DNA from: Oscillospiraceae bacterium
Lineage (GTDB): Bacteria; Bacillota; Clostridia; Oscillospirales; Acutalibacteraceae
Reading direction: 5' to 3'
NCBI GenBank assembly: GCA_029007475.1
Contig: JAQXHW010000186.1
Coordinates: forward strand, 1 to 7,167
DNA length: 7,167 bases
A model generated the notes under the pieces. The model was not told the origin of the DNA, did no database searches, and saw only the letters and a list, made by a program, of their open reading frames with translations. Positions 1 through 5,636 of this stretch are shown in pieces. Numbering within the stretch: position 1 is the first letter of the stretch; each line of letters opens with the position of its first letter. Both the position numbers and the translations under genes were made by a program.

Positions 1-267
1 CTTCCCCTTTCAAAGAAGCTCTCCGAGGAAGCCGAGAAGGTTGCCGACGAGCTTTCCAAGCACTTTATGGTTGACTTTGACGACGCAGGCTCTATCGGCA
101 AGCGTTATCGCCGTCAGGATGAGATCGGTACTCCCTTCTCAATCTGCTATGACTTCGATTCTCTTGAGGACGGCTGCGTAACCGTACGCGACCGTGACAC
201 AATGGAGCAGGTACGACTCCCCATAGCAGACCTTGTTTCCTATATCGAGGAAAAAATCAAGTTCTGA
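1..267 (+). CDS. glyS: Glycyl-tRNA synthetase, C-terminal fragment (5' end outside window)
   Basis: The open frame enters from the left edge and gives the last 88 residues before a TGA stop. The segment reads through the hallmark DDAGSIGKRYRRQDEIGTP and continues with TVRDRDTMEQVR. Both are highly characteristic of the anticodon-binding (HGTP-type) C-terminal domain of the class II, single-polypeptide glycyl-tRNA synthetase found in Gram-positive bacteria, archaea and eukaryotes, as opposed to the alpha2beta2 enzyme of many other bacteria. The enzyme acts in the cytoplasm, attaching glycine to tRNA-Gly with ATP. The catalytic core (motifs 1-3) lies upstream of the window and cannot be checked. 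The ATG at 67 is an internal Met, not a start, because conserved coding sequence continues upstream of it without a break. The gene is followed by about 90 nt and then a strong terminator, so it appears to end its transcription unit. Confidence 0.95.
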   Translation, partial: LPLSKKLSEEAEKVADELSKHFMVDFDDAGSIGKRYRRQDEIGTPFSICYDFDSLEDGCVTVRDRDTMEQVRLPIADLVSYIEEKIKF

Positions 268-303
268 TAGTTTTATAGCACAGCCAAAAGCTATAATATG
301 CTA

Positions 304-312
304 TGATATAAT
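304..312 (+). promoter_or_regulatory. Possible extended -10 element between glyS and its terminator
   Basis: TGA-TATAAT (304-312) is a perfect extended -10 sequence (TGn plus TATAAT). No convincing -35 hexamer lies 16-18 bp upstream. Initiation here would begin near 319 and run into the terminator at 357-394, giving a transcript of only about 75 nt with no open frame of note. It may equally be a chance match in the AT-rich 3' untranslated region of glyS. Confidence 0.25.
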
Positions 313-356
313 ACTGAAAAAATCCGTAAAAGCTAAAAATCGGAGAAATAAAAATC

Positions 357-394
357 AACCTCCTGTGGTAAAAAACTACCACAGGAGGTTTTTT
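357..394 (+). terminator. Strong intrinsic terminator after glyS, perhaps bidirectional
   Basis: A perfect 14-bp stem (357-370 with 377-390) closes a 6-nt AAAAAC loop and is followed by a run of six T (389-394). This is a textbook Rho-independent terminator for glyS. On the minus strand the same hairpin is followed by a T-rich GATTTTTATTT (complement of about 346-356). It could therefore also end the convergent dockerin gene, whose stop codon is 80 nt away and which has no other visible terminator. Confidence 0.93.
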
Positions 395-469
395 ATGCCG
401 TGAAATCACAAATGTATAGGCAAATATGAAGAACAAAAATTGCGTTACTCAGCGCGAGGGATAATAAAC

Positions 470-2263
470 TTAGTTCTGTTCAATAATTATAGTGTGGTCA
501 ACCATCTGACCAATCATATTATCTGCGGCCATATGAGCGACAAACTTCTGAATAGCAGTACCGTCCTTAACATTTACCTTAGTATCGTTGTTAACATCAG
601 CTGCTAAAAGTCCGTTTTCAGAAATAGTTTCCTTATCTGCAACGTACTTTTGAATAAGAGTCGCGTCCTTAACGTTTACCTTGCCATTCTGGTCTGCGTC
701 GCCGCAGAGAACAGTAATAATTATCTCAATGGGAGGAACAGTGTTGCCTGTAAGGTTGCTGGCAATTTCTATGCCGTCAAACTTAACCTGCTTGCCGTCT
801 GTGAAGTAGGACTCCTCATTGCCCTTAACTGTCATTTCGATGATTTCCAGTCTGATGTAAGCCTCTCCCTCACCGATTACGGTAAAGTTAAGGTTAATAA
901 GGTCTAATCCCTCTGAGAAATTAAAACCGCTGAGCTTAATTGAGTTAAATCTAATCTCTCCGTCTGAGACTACATTAAGAACTACATCGCCTAAGTTGGG
1001 GCAGAACTCATAGCCCTCCTCCTCAGCGCTTGTACCTCTGTTAAGGCTTAAAACGCTGCTGTCGTAGTAGAGAACAGCTTCGATATCCTCAAAGAGCTCG
1101 CCTGCCTTGATGTTGTAGCTGTAATTAATGGTATCGCCTAACTGATAGGGATACTTCTCGCCGTTATCTAAAATAATATTGTTTTCAGATTCACCGGCAG
1201 TATTACCTGTGATTGCCTGATTAACCTCGATACCGTCAAAAATAAGCTGCTGACACTTTGAGAAATAGGAGGCCTCGCCGCCCTTAACGGTCATCTCCTT
1301 AATTACGAAGTTGATGTTGGTTTCACCCTCACCGATTACGGTGAAGTAAAGCTTAACAAGAACAGTTTCTTCGGTAAAATCAAAGCCCCTAAGCTTAAGG
1401 GAATTAAATCTAATCTCGTCATTCATTTCTGCATTGAATACTGCCGCGTCACCTAAGTTGGGGCAGAATTCGTAGGGCTCATCTGCGGGATTGTCAAGTC
1501 TGTTAAGGCTTAAAACGCTGTCGTCATAATAAAGTCTACATTCAATATCCTCGAAAAGCTGAGAAGCCATAACGGTAACTGTATATTCAATAACGTCGCC
1601 CTTCTGATATCCGTACTTTTTGCCGGTGTTGAGAACGATGTTATTTTCGCCGGATACAGACTCTGTGGGAGCAACGGTAGTGGTTTCGGGAACGGTGGTT
1701 TCGGGTTCGGTGGGTGCAGGAACGGTGTTGCCTGTGATAGTCTGATTAACCTCGATACCTTCGAATATACGCTGCTCACACTTTGAGAAGTAGGAGGCCC
1801 CTCCTCCCTTAATTGTCATTTCCTTAATGACAAGGTTAATTTCGGCGTTGCCCTCGGCAATAACAGTAAATCTGAGCTTCACGAGAACAGTTTCGGTTGA
1901 AAAATCAAAACCTCTGAGCTTAACTGAGTTAAATCTCAGCTCATCAGTCATATCTCCATTGAATACTGCCGCGTCACCTAAATTGGGGCAAAACTCATAA
2001 GGCTCATCTGCGACATCGTCAAGTCTGTTAAGGCTTAGAACACTGCTGTTGTAATAGATGATACCCTCGATATCCTCAAAAAGCTCTGCGGCCTTAACGT
2101 TAACGGTGTACTCAATCACGTCGCCAACCTGACATTCGTAAGTATTGCCGTCATTGAGCGCAACGTTAACGGCACTTGCCGCAGAGGATGTTACGAATGC
2201 CACAGCACCAAGAGAAATTACCATAAGCATCGCTAAGATAATACTTGTAATTTTTCTGAACAT
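470..2263 (-). CDS. Secreted protein with three cohesin-like repeats and a C-terminal type I dockerin
   Basis: This 597-residue protein starts with a Sec signal peptide (residues 1-31: basic MFRK, hydrophobic core, ASA before the likely cleavage at A31/V32). Three tandem copies of a beta-rich domain follow (32-180, 207-355, 361-508). A 26-residue Thr/Pro/Glu linker separates copies 1 and 2, but only about 5 residues separate copies 2 and 3. The dockerin (about 518-581) has two calcium-loop/helix halves, GDADQNGKVNVKDATLIQKYVA and ADVNNDTKVNVKDGTAIQKFVA in abbreviated form, both keeping the D-x-D/N-x-N/D pattern. The repeats resemble cohesins: a G-D-x-I opening strand, a YY-(D/N)-x-SVLSLN segment like the YDPNVLE region, and a late V-x-L-x-F-T-V-I strand. 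The cohesin assignment is by eye and less certain than the dockerin. The start is set by AGGAG (2273-2277) 9 nt upstream and by the signal peptide. No catalytic domain is present, so a structural, adaptor or carbohydrate-adhesion role is inferred. No sortase motif or membrane anchor is seen. Confidence 0.92.
   Translation of the reverse strand: MFRKITSIILAMLMVISLGAVAFVTSSAASAVNVALNDGNTYECQVGDVIEYTVNVKAAELFEDIEGIIYYNSSVLSLNRLDDVADEPYEFCPNLGDAAVFNGDMTDELRFNSVKLRGFDFSTETVLVKLRFTVIAEGNAEINLVIKEMTIKGGGASYFSKCEQRIFEGIEVNQTITGNTVPAPTEPETTVPETTTVAPTESVSGENNIVLNTGKKYGYQKGDVIEYTVTVMASQLFEDIECRLYYDDSVLSLNRLDNPADEPYEFCPNLGDAAVFNAEMNDEIRFNSLKLRGFDFTEETVLVKLYFTVIGEGETNINFVIKEMTVKGGEASYFSKCQQLIFDGIEVNQAITGNTAGESENNIILDNGEKYPYQLGDTINYSYNIKAGELFEDIEAVLYYDSSVLSLNRGTSAEEEGYEFCPNLGDVVLNVVSDGEIRFNSIKLSGFNFSEGLDLINLNFTVIGEGEAYIRLEIIEMTVKGNEESYFTDGKQVKFDGIEIASNLTGNTVPPIEIIITVLCGDADQNGKVNVKDATLIQKYVADKETISENGLLAADVNNDTKVNVKDGTAIQKFVAHMAADNMIGQMVDHTIIIEQN
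521..712 (-). other. Dockerin type I domain (residues about 518-581)
   Basis: Two duplicated 22-residue segments lie 34 residues apart. Candidate calcium ligands are D522, D524, N526, N530 and D533 in the first, and D556, N558, D560, N564 and D567 in the second. The positions that usually set cohesin specificity are the same in both halves (V-K in the loop, Q-K in the helix). That fits the two-fold symmetric, dual-mode binding known for many type I dockerins. In cellulosome systems this domain binds a cohesin on another protein. A 16-residue tail, MVDHTIIIEQN at its end, follows. Confidence 0.93.
740..1183 (-). repeat. Cohesin-like domain, copy 3 (residues 361-508), divergent
   Basis: Third coding repeat. 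It retains LFEDIE, SVLSLNR, YEFCPNLGD, EIRFNS-x-KL-x-GF, FTVIGEGE and TGNT, but the segment around 410-436 and the region after the IIEMTVKG strand are changed. The second conserved cysteine is lost (SYFTDGKQ replaces SYFSKC-x-Q), leaving only C421. It may have a different partner or lower stability from copies 1 and 2. Confidence 0.8.
1199..1645 (-). repeat. Cohesin-like domain, copy 2 (residues 207-355)
   Basis: Second coding repeat, closest to copy 1, with the same YEFCPNLGDAAVFN and ASYFSKC blocks. Its cysteines are C242, C267 and C337. The high identity between copies 1 and 2, including near-identical DNA blocks, points to a relatively recent duplication or to gene conversion. Copy 3 has drifted further. 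Confidence 0.85.
1724..2170 (-). repeat. Cohesin-like domain, copy 1 (residues 32-180)
   Basis: First of three coding repeats. It aligns without gaps to copy 2 over 149 residues, and I count about 110 identical positions (roughly three quarters). It contains LFEDIE, SVLSLNR, YEFCPNLGD, RFNS-x-KLRGFDF, IKEMT-x-KGG and GIEVNQ-x-ITGNT. Its cysteines are C44, C92 and C162; C92 and C162 are shared with copy 2. Confidence 0.85.
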
Positions 2264-2285
2264 TTAAAATCTCTCCTCACATAAA

Positions 2286-2321
2286 ATTGTAGTGGAATTG
2301 TAGTGGAATTGTAGTGGAATT
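2286..2321 (-). repeat. Tandem 11-bp repeat in the leader of the dockerin gene
   Basis: The unit attgtagtgga (plus strand; tccactacaat in the mRNA sense) occurs three times without mismatch at 2286-2296, 2297-2307 and 2308-2318, followed by a partial fourth copy (att, with the next g also matching). With the predicted start near 2342, the array lies in the transcribed 5' leader and ends 8 nt before the GAGGAGA ribosome binding site (2272-2278). It could bind an RNA- or DNA-binding regulator, or be a simple slippage-prone repeat that changes leader length. Confidence 0.9.
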
Positions 2322-2348
2322 GCGAACACGCTAATTCCCATTGAGTCC

Positions 2349-2377
2349 ATTATAGTACCCAAATATTACAATGTAAA
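2349..2377 (-). promoter_or_regulatory. Promoter of the dockerin-protein gene
   Basis: On the minus strand, TTTACA (2372-2377) is separated by exactly 17 bp from a perfect TATAAT (2349-2354), a strong housekeeping sigma-type promoter. Predicted start near 2342, giving a leader of about 79 nt before the ATG at 2263. The surrounding AT-rich DNA upstream could act as an UP element. Confidence 0.82.
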
Positions 2378-2410
2378 TGACATTTTTTATTACGTTTATG
2401 GATATTTTTT

Positions 2411-2431
2411 ATGAATATTGCTGCAATTCAT
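2411..2431. promoter_or_regulatory. Imperfect palindrome upstream of the dockerin-gene promoter
   Basis: ATGAA-TA-TTGC-T-GCAA-TTCAT forms two nested inverted arms, with a 2-base insertion on the left side. It lies about 35 bp upstream of the -35 hexamer at 2372-2377 and could be a regulator site. The 351-bp stretch 2264-2614 otherwise contains only the tandem repeat, the promoter, AT-rich DNA and the terminator at 2526-2556. I see no RNA gene in it. Confidence 0.25.
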
Positions 2432-2525
2432 AGAAAAAAGCAACTTTCTTATCGTTTTTTATCCTGCATAAATTAACAAATTCTATTCTGTTGTTTATAA
2501 AATTATATCAATATTGCCGAGAGGC

Positions 2526-2556
2526 ATATAAAATAGCGGTGCCGAAAGGCACCGCT
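2526..2556 (-). terminator. Intrinsic terminator after the small lipoprotein gene
   Basis: A 9-bp perfect GC-rich stem (2535-2543 with 2548-2556) has a 4-nt loop (GAAA on the plus strand, TTTC on the minus). On the minus strand it is followed by ATTTTATAT. It lies 59 nt downstream of the stop codon at 2615. There is no T-run on the plus side, so it is assigned to the minus-strand transcript. Confidence 0.8.
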
Positions 2557-2614
2557 CAGAGTAAGTCGATTTACAGTAGATCTCTTTTCCGATAAGGTTT
2601 TATTTACCTAAATA

Positions 2615-2851
2615 TTAAAGCAATTTATAAACTTTCTTGCAATCGTTTCCGAAAACACGCAGAGTAATCTTACCGCCGTCTATATTGTATGAGAAAATTT
2701 CTCCGTTCTCTACCTCAGTATCAAACACGCCGAAGCCCGTCTTATAGCTACCCTCAAAGGGTCCCTCGGTCTTATCTCCGTTTTTAATGCAGGCGGCAAA
2801 GCTCAAAGCAAACAAAAGCACAAATACTAAAGCGAAAATTCTTTTCGTCAT
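2615..2851 (-). CDS. Small predicted lipoprotein, 78 residues, unknown function
   Basis: The protein begins MTKRIFALVFVLLFALSFAAC: a short basic start, a hydrophobic core and a lipobox-like S-F-A-A-C with Cys21. It is therefore expected to be lipidated and anchored to the outer face of the membrane. The mature part is only about 58 residues, with a segment (GSYKTGFGVFD, then EIFSYNIDGGKITLRVF) that reads like short antiparallel strands of a small beta-barrel. I cannot name a family. The frame is open upstream to an ATG at 2920. I chose the ATG at 2851 because AGAGGT (2858-2863) sits 6 nt before it, the upstream Met codons lack such a site, and this start gives a proper signal peptide. It lies 102 bp downstream of the membrane protein gene on the same strand, with no terminator between, so cotranscription is possible. 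Confidence 0.75.
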   Translation of the reverse strand: MTKRIFALVFVLLFALSFAACIKNGDKTEGPFEGSYKTGFGVFDTEVENGEIFSYNIDGGKITLRVFGNDCKKVYKLL

Positions 2852-2878
2852 AAAAATACCTCTAAATATTTTTCTCAT

Positions 2879-2907
2879 TTTATAAAACACAACAACCGCT
2901 GTGTTCG
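2879..2907 (-). promoter_or_regulatory. Weak candidate promoter for the lipoprotein gene
   Basis: On the minus strand TATAAA (2879-2884) lies 17 bp downstream of CGAACA (2902-2907). The -10 matches consensus at five of six positions, the -35 at only three. The start would be near 2872, just ahead of the ribosome binding site at 2858-2863. Confidence 0.3.
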
Positions 2908-2953
2908 CGCATACTATCACATAATTTCCGGCAACAGCAGCTGTGTGAGAAAA

Positions 2954-3289
2954 CTACTTTCTGTATCTTCTGCCTCTTTTACGTCTTAAGAATCTTCTTC
3001 CCGAGCCTGAGTAAAGAAAAGCTCCGATAAAGATAATGCCGAAAAGAATGGGAGAAATTATAACCATGGCATCACTTTTTGTAAGGAAGCCAATCATTCC
3101 CAAAACAGCAGTAAAGGTGAGTAGCAGAAGGACAATTCCCAGGAATTTACTAATGGCAGGCTCATCATAAATCGAGTTGCCCTCCGCGTCCTTTTTACCT
3201 GAAGAAATAATGAAATTAATCTTGCCGCTGAACGCAAGAAAAGCAAGCACTAAAAACACAAGTGCAAAAATAATAAATGCTACTATCAT
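2954..3289 (-). CDS. Small membrane protein, three predicted helices and Arg/Lys-rich tail
   Basis: The protein has 111 residues. Hydrophobic segments at about 2-20, 48-68 and 73-93 are likely membrane helices. A polar loop of about 27 residues (GKKDAEGNSIYDEP region) joins helices 1 and 2. The tail from 98 to 111 has 10 Arg/Lys out of 14 residues, which by the positive-inside rule puts the C-terminus in the cytoplasm and so, with three helices, the N-terminus outside. The general plan recalls small DUF3784-like Firmicutes membrane proteins, but I do not see enough motif to assign that family. The start is supported by AGGAG (3299-3303) 9 nt upstream, with AAGG (3293-3296) also nearby. It is divergent from glnN and upstream of the lipoprotein gene. 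Function is unknown. Confidence 0.8.
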   Translation of the reverse strand: MIVAFIIFALVFLVLAFLAFSGKINFIISSGKKDAEGNSIYDEPAISKFLGIVLLLLTFTAVLGMIGFLTKSDAMVIISPILFGIIFIGAFLYSGSGRRFLRRKRGRRYRK

Positions 3290-3341
3290 TTACCTTTTCT
3301 CCTCTTTGTTTTTCCGAAACACGACAGTTTCTGTTCTATAT

Positions 3342-3350
3342 ATTATCACA
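3342..3350 (-). promoter_or_regulatory. Candidate extended -10 promoter for the membrane-protein gene
   Basis: On the minus strand TGT-GATAAT (3342-3350) matches an extended -10 (TGn plus five of six TATAAT positions). A poor -35 (TTGTGC, 15 bp upstream) is present. The start would be near 3335, about 45 nt before the ATG at 3289. Confidence 0.45.
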
Positions 3351-3419
3351 AAAAATCTCTTTGCACAATGAGGAATAATAACAAATATTCTGAAAGTTCC
3401 TTTTCATATAATAATGTTG

Positions 3420-3449
3420 TTGACAAAAGCGCTTTTATTGGATTATAGT
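3420..3449 (+). promoter_or_regulatory. Promoter P1 of glnN
   Basis: A perfect TTGACA (3420-3425) is followed 18 bp later by TATAGT (3444-3449, five of six). Predicted start near 3456, giving a leader of about 36 nt. A 12-bp palindrome fills part of the spacer, so this promoter is likely to be controlled. Confidence 0.7.
3425..3436. promoter_or_regulatory. Palindrome AAAAGCGCTTTT in the glnN promoter spacer, possible operator
   Basis: A perfect 12-bp inverted repeat starts on the last base of the -35 hexamer and lies within the spacer. A protein bound here would block RNA polymerase, so it is a plausible operator. It does not match the GlnR consensus (TGTNA-N7-TNACA), and the regulator is unknown. 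Confidence 0.4.
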
Positions 3450-3462
3450 TATACTTGGATTT

Positions 3463-3478
3463 TGTTATACTATTGACA
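3463..3478 (+). promoter_or_regulatory. Possible second glnN promoter (extended -10) overlapping a TGTTA/TGACA dyad
   Basis: TGT-TATACT (3463-3471) is an extended -10 that would start transcription near 3478. That falls inside the AAGGGAG ribosome binding site (3478-3484) and would give an almost leaderless message, so P1 is the better candidate. The same bases form TGTTA-N6-TGACA, similar to a GlnR box but with 6 rather than 7 central bases. It is weak evidence for nitrogen control. Confidence 0.3.
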
Positions 3479-3491
3479 AGGGAGAAATCTT

Positions 3492-5585
3492 ATGAATTCA
3501 ATTCCTGAATTTTTCGGCTCAATGGTCTTTAACGACGAGGCTATGAAAAAGTTTCTGAGCGACAAGGTTTATAAAGCCTTAAAGAGCACCATCGAAAACG
3601 GCGAGCATCTCGACAACTCCATGGCAAACGAGGTTGCAAACGCCATGAAGGAATGGGCGCTGAGTCTTGGCTGTACCCATTTTACTCACTGGTTCCAGCC
3701 TATGACCGGTATAACCGCGGAAAAACACGATAGCTTTATTGTTCCTGCCGAGGACGGCAAGGTACTTATGGAGTTTTCCGGCAAGGAGCTTATTAAGGGC
3801 GAGTCCGACGCTTCCTCCTTCCCCTCAGGCGGTATAAGAGCTACCTTTGAGGCAAGAGGTTACACCGCATGGGACCCTACCTCCTATGCCTTTGTTATGG
3901 ATAAGACCCTCTACATCCCCACAATTTTCCTATCATACACAGGAGAGGTTCTCGATAAAAAGACTCCTCTGCTACGCTCAATGGAGAGAATTTCCTCAGA
4001 AGCTCTGAGACTTCTCAAAGCATTGGGCAGAAACGACGTTACCCACGTCAGCGCATCCGTAGGCGCAGAGCAGGAATATTTTCTCATTGATAAGGAAATG
4101 TACCTTGAGCGCCGTGACCTTATGTATACAGGCCGTACTCTTTTCGGCGCACGTCCTCCGAAGGGTCAGGAAATGGACGACCACTACTTCGGTTCAATCA
4201 AGCCTCGAGTCGCCGCTTTCATGGCGGACCTTGACCGCGAGCTTTGGAAATTAGGCGTGCTCTCAAAGACCCGACACAACGAGGCTGCTCCCTGTCAGCA
4301 TGAAATCGCCCCTGTTTTCACAACATGCAACATTGCCTCCGACCATAACCAGCTCACCATGAAGGTTATGAAAAACCTCGCCCTCAAGCACGGTTTTGTC
4401 TGCCTTTTACACGAGAAACCCTTTGAGGGCGTAAACGGCTCGGGTAAACATAACAACTGGTCGCTCTCGACAAATACAGGAGAAAACCTTTTCCGTCCCG
4501 GCAAAAAACCCTTTGAGAACAAGCAGTTTTTACTCTTCCTCTCAGCAGTAATAAAGGGTGTTGACGAGTATCAGGACCTACTGAGAATTTCCGTTGCAAG
4601 CGCAGGAAACGACCACCGCTTAGGCGCTCACGAAGCACCTCCTGCAATTATGTCAATTTTCTTGGGCTCAGAGCTTGAATCTGTTTTAGAGGCTGTTGCA
4701 AACGGTGAGGAATATGTCGGCGTAAAACGCGCTAAAATGGGTATGGGTGTTGATGCCCTCCCCGAATTCAAGAAAGATACCACCGACAGAAACCGTACCT
4801 CTCCCTTTGCTTTCACAGGTAACAAGTTTGAATTCAGGAGCTTAGGCTCATCCCTCAATATCGCCTGCCCCAATATTATGATTAACACTATTGTTGCAGA
4901 GCAGCTTTCTCAGTTTGCCGATATCCTTGAGAAGTCCGAAAATCTTGAGCAGGATATCGAGAAAATCATCGGTGAAACCTACAAAAAGCACCATCGCATT
5001 ATCTTTAACGGCAACAACTACGCTGAGGAATGGCTGCATGAAGCCGAGGCTCGGGGACTATGCAACTACCGCACTATGCCCGAAGCTATGGAACATTACT
5101 CAGACGAGAAAAACGTGGCTCTCTTCGAGAAAAACCAAGTTTTCAATAAAAACGAAATCCATGCCCGTACGGAAATTCTCCTTGAAGGCTACTCAAAGAC
5201 AATAAATATCGAAGCTCTCACCATGCTCGATATGGCACGAAAGGACATCTTCCCTGCTGTTTCCCGCTTCGTGGGCGAGATTTCTCAGACAGTAGTCAAC
5301 GTGAAAAAACTTGATGTTGGTATCAATCCTAAGAGCGAGATTAACCTTATCAAAAAGCTCTCTGATTTGCTTGATAAATTCAGCACCTACACAGAGGAGC
5401 TTGAAGCCGCCGTTAATAAAGCGCACAGCTTCAAGGGTAACGCCCTCTCACTTGCGTATATTTACTGCAATGAGGTACTCGCCGCTATGGGTAAGCTCAG
5501 AAAGGTCTCGGACGAAATGGAGCAGTACACCTGCGCAGACTTCTGGCCCTATCCCTCCTACGGCAGACTTATGTTCACGATTTAA
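3492..5585 (+). CDS. glnN: Glutamine synthetase type III
   Basis: This 697-residue enzyme has the usual size of the type III family (about 700, against about 450 for type I). It condenses glutamate and ammonia to glutamine with ATP in the cytoplasm, the main step of ammonia assimilation. Recognisable blocks in order are: the N-terminal region FFGSMVFND (7-15); GAEQEYFLID (191-200) with candidate metal-binding glutamates; RHNEAAPCQHEIAP (261-274); NGSGKHNNWSLS (315-326), the substrate and nucleotide region; GAHEAPPAI (378-386); and NRTSPFAFTGNKFEFR (434-449). A family-specific helical C-terminal part follows (about 480-697), ending in FWPYPSYGRLMFTI. All expected motifs appear intact. The ATG at 3492 is preceded by GGAG (3481-3484) with 7-nt spacing. 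The gene stands alone between its own promoter region and terminator. No PII gene, ammonium transporter or GOGAT is within the window. Confidence 0.97.
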   Translation: MNSIPEFFGSMVFNDEAMKKFLSDKVYKALKSTIENGEHLDNSMANEVANAMKEWALSLGCTHFTHWFQPMTGITAEKHDSFIVPAEDGKVLMEFSGKELIKGESDASSFPSGGIRATFEARGYTAWDPTSYAFVMDKTLYIPTIFLSYTGEVLDKKTPLLRSMERISSEALRLLKALGRNDVTHVSASVGAEQEYFLIDKEMYLERRDLMYTGRTLFGARPPKGQEMDDHYFGSIKPRVAAFMADLDRELWKLGVLSKTRHNEAAPCQHEIAPVFTTCNIASDHNQLTMKVMKNLALKHGFVCLLHEKPFEGVNGSGKHNNWSLSTNTGENLFRPGKKPFENKQFLLFLSAVIKGVDEYQDLLRISVASAGNDHRLGAHEAPPAIMSIFLGSELESVLEAVANGEEYVGVKRAKMGMGVDALPEFKKDTTDRNRTSPFAFTGNKFEFRSLGSSLNIACPNIMINTIVAEQLSQFADILEKSENLEQDIEKIIGETYKKHHRIIFNGNNYAEEWLHEAEARGLCNYRTMPEAMEHYSDEKNVALFEKNQVFNKNEIHARTEILLEGYSKTINIEALTMLDMARKDIFPAVSRFVGEISQTVVNVKKLDVGINPKSEINLIKKLSDLLDKFSTYTEELEAAVNKAHSFKGNALSLAYIYCNEVLAAMGKLRKVSDEMEQYTCADFWPYPSYGRLMFTI

Positions 5586-5599
5586 TATTTTACAAAGCA

Positions 5600-5631
5600 A
5601 AGCCCTCTTTTTCTGAGAGGGCTTATTTTTA
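5600..5631 (+). terminator. Intrinsic terminator of glnN
   Basis: A 9-bp stem (5600-5608 with 5616-5624) has a 7-nt loop, TTTTCTG, followed by TATTTTTA. It starts 14 nt after the glnN stop codon. Confidence 0.92.
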
Positions 5632-5636
5632 TACAA

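Noticed and set aside
383..403. Perfect AGGAGG six bases before ATG-CCG-TGA, looking like a two-codon open reading frame
   Set aside because: The AGGAGG is the right arm of the terminator stem and the spacer is its T-run, so transcripts would end before or at the ATG. It is a coincidence of the terminator sequence.
650..907. An 85-codon plus-strand frame within the dockerin gene
   Set aside because: It is antisense to the dockerin and third repeat, whose conserved motifs explain the sequence; it has no supporting start signal.
2286..2321. Possible CRISPR array
   Set aside because: The units are only 11 bp and directly adjacent with no spacers between them, and there is no cas gene in the window.
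2852..2920. Longer N-terminus for the small lipoprotein, starting at 2920 or 2878
   Set aside because: Neither upstream ATG has a ribosome binding site, the extension would spoil the signal peptide, and a possible promoter overlaps it.
2929..2947. Terminator between the membrane-protein and lipoprotein genes at the ACAGCAGCTGT palindrome
   Set aside because: The stem would be only about 4 bp with a 3-nt loop and has no T-run after it on the minus strand.
3290..3491. Riboswitch or ANTAR-type antitermination leader controlling glnN
   Set aside because: The likely leader is only about 36 nt from P1, with no terminator hairpin or conserved two-hairpin structure before the start codon.
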